DNA from: Syntrophaceae bacterium UBA2188 | Lineage (GTDB): Bacteria; Desulfobacterota; BSN033; UBA1163 | Reading direction: 5' to 3' | Assembly (NCBI GenBank): GCA_002327985.1 | Contig: DCVM01000175.1 | Span: 5,196-19,507 of the forward strand | DNA: 14,312 nt | In this document: piece after piece, positions 1 through 6,490 of the stretch | How positions within the stretch are numbered: position 1 is the stretch's first letter | Layout of the letters: every line of letters begins with the position of its first letter | Program-made: the position numbers and the translations under genes | The notes under the pieces: model-generated | Databases searched by the model: none | Told to the model about the DNA's origin: nothing | Seen by the model: the letters and a program-made list of their open reading frames with translations, nothing else

Positions 1-38
1 GACTTTTTACGAGATCATCAATATTCCATTTATGATTG

Positions 39-1547
39 TTATGATTTCAGCTTCCAGTTTGTACCCACGGGGGTATCCTCTAAAACAATTCCTTTTGCAA
101 GGAGATCCTTTCGTATTTCATCCGCTTTTTCCCAGTTTTTTTCTTTCCTCGCCAGATTTCTATCATCGATGATATAAAGAATTTGTTCCTCGGTGAGGTT
201 CAATTTTTTCAGCCCCTCTTTTCTTTGTCGAGCCAGGTAATGCTCCGGATCTTCTCGGAAGAGTTCAAACACCCATCCCATTTTCGAAAAATGGTCGAGA
301 CCTTGCTTCAGCATGGACGCAATCTCTGGGGTGGGATAACCTTTTGAGATATCCAAAAGACTGTTCAGATTCCTCTGAAGATCATAAAAATATCCCAGTG
401 CTTCAGCGGTATTGAAATCGTCATCCATGGCCTCTTCGAATCGGGCACGGAATGATTCGATGGCTTTACGGCAGTTTTCAATTACTGGGGAACTCCCACC
501 CGCACCCTCCCCCTTTGAGGGGGAGGGGAGAGAGGGGGAGAAGGTGGTCGGTTTCTTCAATTCCTCTTGAATCGCATTGAATGTACTGTAAAACCGATCC
601 AATCCTGATTTAGCTTCATGAAAGCTATCTTCCGAATAATCCACAGGGCTTCGATAATGATGAGCAAGAAAAAAGAGTCGAAGAACCTCGGGATGCCAAT
701 CTTTGAGGATTTCTTTGATGGTTAAAATGTTCCCGAGGGATTTGGACATCTTTTCCTTATTAATGTTGACAAAACCATTATGAATCCAATATCGGACAAA
801 CGGTTTCCCCGTCGCCGCTTCAGACTGCGCAATTTCATTTTCATGGTGTGGGAAAGTGAGGTCTCTCCCTCCTCCATGGATATCCAATGTCTCTCCCAAA
901 TATTTCTGGCTCATCACAGAACATTCAATGTGCCAACCCGGCCTTCCTTTCCCCCAGGGGCTTTCCCAAAAGGGCTCTCCAGGTTTGCTGGATTTCCAAA
1001 GGGCGAAGTCAAGAGGATTTTCTTTCTTTTCGTCAATATCAACCCTTGCACCCGCTTGCATATCCTCCAAGTTCCTCTTGGAGAGTTTTCCATAATCTTT
1101 AAATTTCTCAACGGAGAAAAAGATATCTCCTCCGCCCTGATAAGCAAGCCCTTTTTGAATGAGGATTGAGATCAACTGGATCATTTCCGAAATATGCTCT
1201 GTGGCCCTGGGTTCGAACGAAGGTTTTTCGAGACCAAGTTTTCCCATATCCGTGTTGAATTCACTAATATATTGTTCAGCAATGGTCTTGCAATCTACCC
1301 CTTCCTCATTGGCCCGCCTGATGATTTTGTCATCGATATCCGTAAAATTTCGAACGAAAGTGACATCGTATCCACGATATCGAAAATAACGATAAATGGT
1401 ATCGAAGACGATCGCGGACCGAGCGTGACCAATATGGCAAAGGTCATAGACCGTCACCCCACACACGTACATCCCCACCTTTTTTTCTTGAAGGGGGATG
1501 AAATCTTCTTTTTTGCCTGTCATCGTATTATGGATACGGATCGCCAT
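39..1547 (-). CDS. cysS: Cysteinyl-tRNA synthetase with an in-frame repeat-derived insertion
   Basis: Cytoplasmic class I aminoacyl-tRNA synthetase that charges tRNA-Cys with cysteine. The 502-residue product carries the HIGH motif at residues 38-41 and KMSKS at 266-270. Four residues match the family's zinc site: C29, C209 (in GWHIECS), H234 and E238. The DALR-type helical region follows (EEAMDDDFNTAEALG, about 371-385), then a C-terminal anticodon-binding part. It is somewhat longer than the usual 460-480 residues. Much of the excess is a low-complexity stretch at about 333-354 containing PSLPSPSKGEGAGG, which is a translated copy of the GC-rich palindrome seen elsewhere in the window. It sits between the catalytic core and the helical domain, where a loop extension should be tolerated. 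An AGGA motif lies about 7 nt before the ATG. Last gene of the minus-strand cluster, 121 bp after gltX. Identification is secure; normal activity is inferred because all catalytic motifs are intact. Confidence 0.97.
   Translation of the reverse strand: MAIRIHNTMTGKKEDFIPLQEKKVGMYVCGVTVYDLCHIGHARSAIVFDTIYRYFRYRGYDVTFVRNFTDIDDKIIRRANEEGVDCKTIAEQYISEFNTDMGKLGLEKPSFEPRATEHISEMIQLISILIQKGLAYQGGGDIFFSVEKFKDYGKLSKRNLEDMQAGARVDIDEKKENPLDFALWKSSKPGEPFWESPWGKGRPGWHIECSVMSQKYLGETLDIHGGGRDLTFPHHENEIAQSEAATGKPFVRYWIHNGFVNINKEKMSKSLGNILTIKEILKDWHPEVLRLFFLAHHYRSPVDYSEDSFHEAKSGLDRFYSTFNAIQEELKKPTTFSPSLPSPSKGEGAGGSSPVIENCRKAIESFRARFEEAMDDDFNTAEALGYFYDLQRNLNSLLDISKGYPTPEIASMLKQGLDHFSKMGWVFELFREDPEHYLARQRKEGLKKLNLTEEQILYIIDDRNLARKEKNWEKADEIRKDLLAKGIVLEDTPVGTNWKLKS
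486..551 (-). repeat. GC-rich palindromic repeat inside cysS
   Basis: The core is CCCTCCCCC-TTTGA-GGGGGAGGG (about 505-529), flanked by pyrimidine- and purine-rich arms. It resembles the intergenic palindromes at 3261-3300, 3331-3351 and 4681-4706. Here it is read through in frame as part of cysS, giving a Ser/Pro/Gly-rich loop. The outer limits are approximate. Confidence 0.7.
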
Positions 1548-1554
1548 AAGTCTA

Positions 1555-1668
1555 TCCTAAAACGGAATCATAGAATCATGGAATGGTGGAATGATGATGT
1601 GATGAAAACTGACTCCTACTGAATAACCCATTGTTCCAATATTCCATCGCTCCAATATTCCAGAATTC
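1555..1668. repeat. ATTCCA-type inverted repeat between gltX and cysS
   Basis: The spacer has two halves built from short degenerate units. About 1564-1602 holds GGAATCATRG/GGAATGRTG units on the plus strand. About 1629-1664 holds TTCCAATATTCCA units, which are the same theme in the opposite orientation. The halves can pair imperfectly as a long hairpin. The second half ends at the gltX stop codon. Another ATTCCA fragment lies at about 20-32, just past the cysS stop. No promoter or clear T-tract terminator is visible. Confidence 0.5.
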
Positions 1669-3114
1669 TCAAGAAATTTCTAAAGCCATTTTCAAACGGC
1701 GGATCATCCTTTCCTTTCCAAGGAGAGGAAGCGTTTTGACTAACTCAGGTCCTTTTGTTTTTCCGGTCATTGCTGCCCGAAGAGGAGCGTAAAGGTCCTT
1801 TCCTTTTCGTCCGGTCTTTTTCCCCCATTGCCTAAGAAGAGAGGCCTGATCTTCCGATGTGATGTCCGATGAGTCCTCCAATGCCCCAAGAATCGAATGA
1901 AGGGTCTGCCGGTTTTTGGGATCTTGAAGTATCGCTTGGGCTCCCTCATCAAAGAAGAATTTTTCATCAAAAAAGATTCCCAGATACTCCTCTACCTGAG
2001 AGAGGATAACGAGATTTTCTTTTAACACCCCACAAATTTGATGAAACCACTGGGGATCAATTTGATCGATCTGAATACCGGCCCTTTGAAGGTAAGGAGC
2101 CACCATTTCAGCAAGGGGTCCTTCTCCCTTTTCCCTAATGTAGTAACTGTTCAGCCACTCCAATTTTTTTCGGTTGTAAATGGGAGCACTTCTTGAAAGG
2201 TCCTGAATTGAAAATTCCTCCACCATTTTTTCTAACGCGAGGGTTTCCTGACCAGAGGGAGGTGTCCAGCCTAAAAGAATGAGATAGTTCTGGAGAGCCT
2301 CGGGTAAAAAGCCTTCGTCTCGATATTGGGAAACGGCTGTTGCGCCGTGACGTTTGCTCAGCGGGGCACGATCCGGACCCAGGATCAGAGGGTGGTGAGC
2401 AAAAATAGGAGGTTGCCAGGCGAGCGCCTGATAGAGGAGGATCTGCCGGGGCGTATTGGAGAGATGGTCTTCCCCTCGAATGACATGACTGATATGCATC
2501 AAATGGTCATCCATGACGCAGGCAAAATTATATGCAGCCATTCCGTCTGATCGGACCATAATAAAATCACCGATTCCAGCAGAATCAAAGCTCATCTTCC
2601 CATGGATGAGATCTTCAAAGAGGATCGATCCTCTCCCTACACGAAATCGAAGAACGGGCCGGAGACCAGACGATTCCATTTTAGCAATCTCTTCCGGTGG
2701 AAGGGAACGACACCGCCCATCATACCTGGGCATTTTTCCTTTTGAGAGTTGTTCTTTTCTGAGCTTCTCAAGTCTTTCCTCGGAGCAAAAGCACTTATAA
2801 CTCTTCCCTTCTTGACAAAGCCGATCAGCCAATTCACGATAGGTGGATAGACGTTGAGATTGTCGATAAGGACCATGGGCTCCCTCTCGGTCAGGACCTT
2901 CCTCCCAGGATATTCCCAGCCAAGTTAAATCTTCAATGATCCGGTCGATGGAGGCATTGGTAGACCTCTCTAAATCTGTGTCTTCAATACGCAGAACGAA
3001 TGTTCCTTGATGACGTCTTGCGAAGAGAAAATTGAAAAGGGCCGTCCGGGCATTTCCGATATGGAGAAGCCCGGTAGGGGCAGGAGCGAAGCGAACCCGA
3101 ATATTTGAGGTCAT
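1669..3114 (-). CDS. gltX: Glutamyl-tRNA synthetase
   Basis: Class I synthetase that attaches glutamate to tRNA-Glu. The product has 481 residues, close to the typical bacterial 470-490. The N-terminus reads VRFAPAPTGLLHIGNARTAL, with the HIGH-type motif HIGN at 18-21. LRIEDTD (41-47) and the GEDHLSNTPRQ segment (214-224) are typical of the family. The KMSKS-type loop is LSKRHG at 252-257. C108-x-C110 and C135 in YDGRC correspond to positions that bind zinc in some GluRS enzymes. The C-terminal helical anticodon-binding region runs to the end. A GAAGGG ribosome-binding site precedes the ATG. Whether the enzyme is discriminating or also charges tRNA-Gln cannot be decided here. The gene lies 284 bp downstream of ispF across a repeat-filled spacer, so it may be transcribed by read-through from carD-ispF or from an unseen local promoter. 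Confidence 0.97.
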   Translation of the reverse strand: MTSNIRVRFAPAPTGLLHIGNARTALFNFLFARRHQGTFVLRIEDTDLERSTNASIDRIIEDLTWLGISWEEGPDREGAHGPYRQSQRLSTYRELADRLCQEGKSYKCFCSEERLEKLRKEQLSKGKMPRYDGRCRSLPPEEIAKMESSGLRPVLRFRVGRGSILFEDLIHGKMSFDSAGIGDFIMVRSDGMAAYNFACVMDDHLMHISHVIRGEDHLSNTPRQILLYQALAWQPPIFAHHPLILGPDRAPLSKRHGATAVSQYRDEGFLPEALQNYLILLGWTPPSGQETLALEKMVEEFSIQDLSRSAPIYNRKKLEWLNSYYIREKGEGPLAEMVAPYLQRAGIQIDQIDPQWFHQICGVLKENLVILSQVEEYLGIFFDEKFFFDEGAQAILQDPKNRQTLHSILGALEDSSDITSEDQASLLRQWGKKTGRKGKDLYAPLRAAMTGKTKGPELVKTLPLLGKERMIRRLKMALEIS

Positions 3115-3124
3115 TTAAAACCCT

Positions 3125-3216
3125 TCACTATTGCCAAATCCCAAATAAATTCCAAGCACCCATTTCGAATGATCAAAACTATTTTTTGTTTGGAATTTCG
3201 ATATTGGAATTTATAA
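3125..3216 (+). repeat. AT-rich ATTCCA/AAGCACC dispersed repeat
   Basis: Contains AAATTCCAAGCACC, ATCAAAAC and TTTGGAATTTCG-ATATTGGAATTT segments. AT-rich strings of this style recur in bacterial intergenic regions (from memory). The AAGCACC...GATCAAAAC portion (3154-3179) has a similar copy in the opposite orientation at 3404-3432, overlapping the end of ispF; about 19 of 25 bases agree by eye. Confidence 0.5.
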
Positions 3217-3229
3217 AAATATGCCAGAA

Positions 3230-3254
3230 TACCCCTCAGCTCTGCTGGGGGGAT
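3230..3254. repeat. CCCC-CAGC hairpin, degenerate copy
   Basis: CCCCTCAGC (3232-3240), loop TCT, GCTGGGGGG (3244-3252) forms a 9-bp stem with one T-G wobble. It looks like a diverged copy of the perfect hairpin at 3375-3394. Confidence 0.55.
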
Positions 3255-3260
3255 GAATGG

Positions 3261-3300
3261 CCTCCCTCTCCCCTGGGGGGAGAGGGTTAGGGTGAGGGGG
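3261..3300. repeat. GC-rich palindromic repeat, gltX-ispF spacer copy 1
   Basis: CCCTCTCCCC (3264-3273) pairs with GGGGAGAGGG (3277-3286). It is followed by TTAGGGTGAGGGGG. Same family as the elements at 486-551, 3314-3355 and 4648-4720. Confidence 0.65.
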
Positions 3301-3313
3301 AAATGATCTTATC

Positions 3314-3355
3314 ATCACCCCCACCTTAATCCTCCCCCATCAAGGGGGAGGAAAG
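3314..3355. repeat. GC-rich palindromic repeat, gltX-ispF spacer copy 2
   Basis: CCTCCCCC (3331-3338), loop ATCAA, GGGGGAGG (3344-3351) is a perfect 8-bp stem. It is preceded by CACCCCCACCTTAAT, which echoes the reverse complement of the TTAGGGTGAGGGGG arm next to copy 1. Confidence 0.6.
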
Positions 3356-3374
3356 TTTTTTAGAGAATTTGATG

Positions 3375-3394
3375 CCCCGCAGCTTGCTGCGGGG
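3375..3394. repeat. CCCCGCAGC hairpin just after ispF
   Basis: Perfect 9-bp stem CCCCGCAGC (3375-3383), TT loop, GCTGCGGGG (3386-3394). It lies 4 nt past the ispF stop. On the minus strand it is followed by a mixed A/T tract rather than a clean U-run, so it is at best a weak intrinsic terminator. It may instead be a dispersed repeat or an mRNA 3'-end stabiliser. The related copy at 3230-3254 supports the repeat reading. Confidence 0.6.
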
Positions 3395-3398
3395 TAGT

Positions 3399-3902
3399 TC
3401 ACTTGTTATTTGATGCTCGGAATTTGGTGCTTCTTTCTTCCACCGAAGCAACAGCATAGGCAGCGATTCCTTCTTCCCTACCTGTAAATCCCAATCCTTC
3501 CGTCGTGGTGGCTTTTACATTCACCCTTTCTATCTCCATCTTCAGGACATCGGCAATCTCTTTCACCATTCTGGGGATGGTTTCCGAAAGTTTTGGTTTC
3601 TGGGCCACAATGGTGGCATCGATATTGAGTAGGTGATAGCCTTTCTCCCTTACCTTTTCCATGACCTTTTCTAAGAGAAGAGTGCTCTTAATATCTCGGT
3701 ATTTAGGATCGGTATCTGGAAAGTGTCTTCCAATATCTCCTTCTGCTATGGCACCCAGTAAGGCATCGCAGATGGCGTGGATGAGGACGTCGGCATCGGA
3801 GTGTCCTTTCAGTCCAAAGAGATAAGGGATTTTTATCCCTCCCAAGATCAAAGGCCGGCCTGAAACAAATGGATGGACATCGTATCCAAAACCTACCCTC
3901 AT
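3399..3902 (-). CDS. ispF: 2-C-methyl-D-erythritol 2,4-cyclodiphosphate synthase
   Basis: MEP-pathway enzyme that cyclises CDP-methylerythritol 2-phosphate with release of CMP. The 167-residue product has GFGYDVHPF at the N-terminus, with metal ligands D8 and H10. GHSDADVLIHAICDALLGA follows (33-51), with H42 as the third ligand. FPDTDP is at 61-66 and KATTTEGLGFTGREEGIAA at 130-148. These are hallmark motifs of the trimeric family. Typical members end near residue 156-160. Here an extra tail, RSTKFRASNNK (157-167), is encoded by a sequence that resembles the dispersed repeat at 3154-3179. The start codon overlaps the ispD stop as ATGA, so the two are translationally coupled. The pairing with ispD, two steps earlier in the same pathway, is classical. 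Confidence 0.96.
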   Translation of the reverse strand: MRVGFGYDVHPFVSGRPLILGGIKIPYLFGLKGHSDADVLIHAICDALLGAIAEGDIGRHFPDTDPKYRDIKSTLLLEKVMEKVREKGYHLLNIDATIVAQKPKLSETIPRMVKEIADVLKMEIERVNVKATTTEGLGFTGREEGIAAYAVASVEERSTKFRASNNK

Positions 3903-4627
3903 TTGTTTTGCGCTCCTCCCTCGGGTTCTCTCAAGCCAAGGGTGTCTAACTTAAAAAAAAGATTGGCCAGCAGAAGGTCTTCCAGGGTGGTTATTTTGAT
4001 ATTAGTGTAGGACCCTGGAAGAATATGGACTTTTCCTCCCAGGCGCTCAACGAGTGAGGCGTCATCGGTTCCAACAAATCCATCATTCGTCGCCTGATAA
4101 TAAGCCTCTTTGATGAGATGAACCTGGAAACTTTGCGGGGTCTGGATCTGCCAAAGGGATTCCCGATCCAGTGTTTTGAGAACCGTTCCATCTGGATGAG
4201 CGATTTTAATGGTATCCTTGACCGGCATGGCCAATACCACCGCCCCAAATCTGGCAGCAGAGCGAATGGAATCCTCGATCATTGCTTTTGTGATAAAGGG
4301 TCTGACTCCATCATGGATCGCCACCACTTCCGTATCCTTTGGAAGGGCATCCATTCCATTTTTGACCGAATCTTGCCTCCGCTTCCCACCCGGAACAATT
4401 TGGGAAACCTTTTTAAACTTATTTTTTTCGATAATTTCTTTTATGCAGTATTCCATATCCTCCTGACCCACCACCAGGAGAATCGAGCGGATGAGAGGAC
4501 AGGTCTCGAATTTATCAAGGGTATGGGCGAGAATGGGTTTGCCCGCAAGGGAAAAGAACTGTTTCTTCTTCCCTTCCGTGAAGCGAACCCCCTTTCCTGC
4601 GGAGACAATCATTGCATCGGCTTTCAT
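3899..4627 (-). CDS. ispD: 2-C-methyl-D-erythritol 4-phosphate cytidylyltransferase
   Basis: MEP-pathway enzyme that joins CTP and methylerythritol 4-phosphate to CDP-methylerythritol. The 242-residue product has the nucleotidyltransferase signature AMIVSAGKGVRF (5-16), with KKQF at 21-24. GGKRRQDSV is at 80-88, HDGVRPF at 105-111, GTDDASLVE at 186-194 and NIKITTLEDL at 209-218. The first glycine-rich loop reads SAGKGVRF rather than the more common AAGxGxRM; the lysine and arginine positions are kept. Length is normal, with a short poorly conserved tail (LREPEGGAQNK). The Shine-Dalgarno sequence is weak. The gene follows the PIN/TRAM gene by 94 bp, most of which is a GC-rich repeat, and overlaps ispF by 4 nt. 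Confidence 0.96.
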   Translation of the reverse strand: MKADAMIVSAGKGVRFTEGKKKQFFSLAGKPILAHTLDKFETCPLIRSILLVVGQEDMEYCIKEIIEKNKFKKVSQIVPGGKRRQDSVKNGMDALPKDTEVVAIHDGVRPFITKAMIEDSIRSAARFGAVVLAMPVKDTIKIAHPDGTVLKTLDRESLWQIQTPQSFQVHLIKEAYYQATNDGFVGTDDASLVERLGGKVHILPGSYTNIKITTLEDLLLANLFFKLDTLGLREPEGGAQNK

Positions 4628-4647
4628 GGTTCCACAGCAAACAAAAA

Positions 4648-4720
4648 CCCCTCACCTCGGTTGCGAGTCGAAGCGACCTTCCCCTCTCCCCTCGGGGAAG
4701 AGGGATGGGGTGGGGGTAGG
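4648..4720. repeat. GC-rich composite palindromic repeat between the PIN/TRAM gene and ispD
   Basis: Contains a small imperfect hairpin GGTTGC...GCGACC (about 4659-4678). This is followed by CCCTCTCCCC-TC-GGGGAAGAGGG (about 4683-4705, one bulged A) and a GGGATGGGGTGGGGG arm. The element abuts the stop codon of the PIN/TRAM gene and ends about 20 nt before the ispD start. No T-tract follows on the minus strand. Confidence 0.6.
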
Positions 4721-4721
4721 T

Positions 4722-5774
4722 TTAGAATTCACTGTCCAGAGGGTAATAATAATCCTTCCCCTTGTTTTCCCGGTTTGCTTCCTCTTTAGGTCGAGCGAAA
4801 ATCATTCTCCCTGCAGGGGTTTGGAGAACGCTGGTGACGATGACATCAATCGCCTTTCCCATCTGTCTTCTTCCATTGTCGACCACAATCATCGTCCCGT
4901 CATCCAGATAGGCCACTCCCTGTCCCATTTCTTTCCCCTCTTTGAGGATTTTAACATTGATCTCCTCTCCGGGGAGCACCACCGGTTTGATAGAATTGGC
5001 TAGCTCATTAATATTCAGGACCTCAATTCCCTGGAGCTCTGCTACCTTGTTGAGATTGGAGTCATTGGTAATGATTTTTCCGCGAACCTCTTTAGCCAAT
5101 TCAATCAATTTTGAATCCACCTCTTTGACCGCAGGATAATCCCTGTCCACAATGCGAACATCCATTCGGGCTTGTTTTTGGATGTGATGCAGAACTTCCA
5201 ACCCCCTTTTGCCTCTCGTTCGCTTGATGGAGTCCGAGGAGTCGGCAATGTGTTGGAGCTCATTCAAAACAAATTGAGGAATAATCAGTGCCCCCTCCAA
5301 AAAGCCGGTTTCTGTGATGTCGGCAATGCGACCATCAATGATCACACTGGTATCCAAAATCTTCATATTCTCGCTTGAGGGAACGTTTTTTGAGAAGAGT
5401 TTCCAACCGGACAGGTGAATTTCTTCACCCTTCTTAAAACCGATTCGGAGACCAATATATCCACACACCCCATACAGGGCACTTAAAAGGGGAAGAACAG
5501 TTTGTTGATGATTATATAGACCGGAGAAAAAGACGTTAGAGAGAAGATTGGCTACCACAATGCCGAGGATCAATCCGATGAAACTCCCTAAAAGATTTTT
5601 TAAAGGAATTTTTTTCAACCCTTTCTCCACCAGAAGGGTCAACGTTGCCAGAAGAAGTCCACCACTTAGTCCCAAAAGAGGAATCAGGGGAGTGGGGGCA
5701 ATCCCTCGGGTTAAGGCATACCCACTGACTCCGCATACAAGAAATAATAAAATACGAAGAATCCATAAGCCCAA
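4722..5774 (-). CDS. Membrane-anchored PIN/TRAM-domain protein (YacL-like), TTG start
   Basis: Predicted inner-membrane protein with a cytoplasmic nuclease-like domain. From the TTG start it has 350 residues. Four hydrophobic helices lie at about 2-22, 30-50, 61-84 and 93-113. A PIN domain spans about 139-255, with acidic residues placed as in active PIN ribonucleases: D141 (ILDTS), E172 (VLNELQ), D220 (EVDSKL) and D238 (TNDSNL). A TRAM-type RNA-binding beta-barrel follows at about 267-327. An in-frame ATG at 5822 would add 16 residues. However, a near-ideal AAAGGAGGTG lies at 5781-5790, inside that extension and 8 nt before the TTG, so I place the start there. The family commonly sits beside carD and ispD/ispF, as here. 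Its substrate is not established; RNA cleavage or binding is inferred from the domains. Confidence 0.9.
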   Translation of the reverse strand: MGLWILRILLFLVCGVSGYALTRGIAPTPLIPLLGLSGGLLLATLTLLVEKGLKKIPLKNLLGSFIGLILGIVVANLLSNVFFSGLYNHQQTVLPLLSALYGVCGYIGLRIGFKKGEEIHLSGWKLFSKNVPSSENMKILDTSVIIDGRIADITETGFLEGALIIPQFVLNELQHIADSSDSIKRTRGKRGLEVLHHIQKQARMDVRIVDRDYPAVKEVDSKLIELAKEVRGKIITNDSNLNKVAELQGIEVLNINELANSIKPVVLPGEEINVKILKEGKEMGQGVAYLDDGTMIVVDNGRRQMGKAIDVIVTSVLQTPAGRMIFARPKEEANRENKGKDYYYPLDSEF

Positions 5775-5780
5775 TGTATT

Positions 5781-5790
5781 CACCTCCTTT
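5781..5790 (-). promoter_or_regulatory. Strong Shine-Dalgarno setting a TTG start
   Basis: AAAGGAGGTG on the minus strand, with 8 nt between GGAGG and the TTG at 5774. No comparable site precedes the upstream ATG at 5822. Confidence 0.8.
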
Positions 5791-5851
5791 CCATGAGTTG
5801 ATGATATGAGAAGACATTTCACTTAAACGAAGGATAGGGATTTTGAAGAGG

Positions 5852-6334
5852 TCATGGTCCAAAAATGGAATTGATCTCCCTCAAAATATCCGTCTCTTTA
5901 ACATCCCGGGCAATGGCCAGCTCCTTGACCAGGAGATTTTTGGCCATGTCCATAATCTTTCTCTCACCGAATGAGAGTTCTTTCTCTGTCTTGAGAAGAT
6001 GGAGATCTCGGAGCACTTCCGCTATGCCATAGATCGACCCGGTGTTAATTTTTTCCATATACTCGCGGTATCTCCGATTCCAGGTCTGATTATCAATAGC
6101 GACATCCCGCTCTTTCAGGATTCCAATGACCTTACGAACGTCAATTTTCCGGATGACCCCCCTCAACTTGGCCGCCTCTACATTGTCTTGGGGAATCATA
6201 ATGGTCATCCCGTTTTCTAAAATTCGGAGGATGAAAAAGATCTGTTCTCTACCGGAAATCCGCTTCGTCTCAATGGCTGTAATTACCCCCACTCCATGTC
6301 CTGGATAAACCGCTTTATCACCGATCTGGAACAT
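5852..6334 (-). CDS. carD: CarD-family transcriptional regulator (CdnL type)
   Basis: RNA polymerase-binding protein that stabilises open promoter complexes, notably at rRNA and housekeeping promoters in studied bacteria. The 160-residue product starts with the RNA polymerase-interacting Tudor-like domain: MFQIGDKAVYPGHGVGVITAI (1-21), then FFILRILENGMTIMIPQDNV (33-52). The helical C-terminal DNA-binding domain contains TWNRRYREYMEKINTGS (84-100). W85 corresponds to the conserved tryptophan that contacts the upstream edge of the transcription bubble. EVLRDLHLL and LSFGERKIMDMA follow, typical of the family. AAGGAGG lies 10 nt before the ATG. It is followed 77 bp later by the PIN/TRAM gene and is probably co-transcribed with it. 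Confidence 0.95.
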   Translation of the reverse strand: MFQIGDKAVYPGHGVGVITAIETKRISGREQIFFILRILENGMTIMIPQDNVEAAKLRGVIRKIDVRKVIGILKERDVAIDNQTWNRRYREYMEKINTGSIYGIAEVLRDLHLLKTEKELSFGERKIMDMAKNLLVKELAIARDVKETDILREINSIFGP

Positions 6335-6424
6335 AAAATTTAAACCTCCTTCTGGGCAATAAGAAAAAGGGAATTGTCAATCCTGGAATGAACCATGTCA
6401 TGACAATGGGGAAATACTTCTAAA

Positions 6425-6451
6425 GGGACAACGCGTGTTGATGGCTGTCCC
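6425..6451 (-). terminator. Inverted repeat, possible weak terminator of the lipoprotein gene
   Basis: GGGACA (6425-6430) and TGTCCC (6446-6451) form a 6-bp stem around a 15-nt loop that itself contains CAAC-GCGT-GTTG. It lies 40 nt past the lipoprotein stop. On the minus strand only TTT follows; on the plus strand TTTTTATT follows. Termination is therefore uncertain, and it could equally be an operator or leader structure for carD. Confidence 0.3.
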
Positions 6452-6490
6452 AACTTTTTATTCAGGGGGAAGGAAAGCCATACGTGAAAT

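Noticed and set aside
780..1169. Plus-strand open frame opposite cysS
   Set aside because: Lies fully antisense to the conserved catalytic part of cysS and shows no family motif; a shadow of real coding sequence.
3230..3398. CRISPR-like array
   Set aside because: The repeats are palindromes of different types without regular spacing or unique spacers of constant length, and no cas genes are present.
4118..5003. Plus-strand open frames opposite ispD and the PIN/TRAM gene
   Set aside because: They cross the GC-rich repeat and mirror conserved genes; no ribosome-binding sites or domains.
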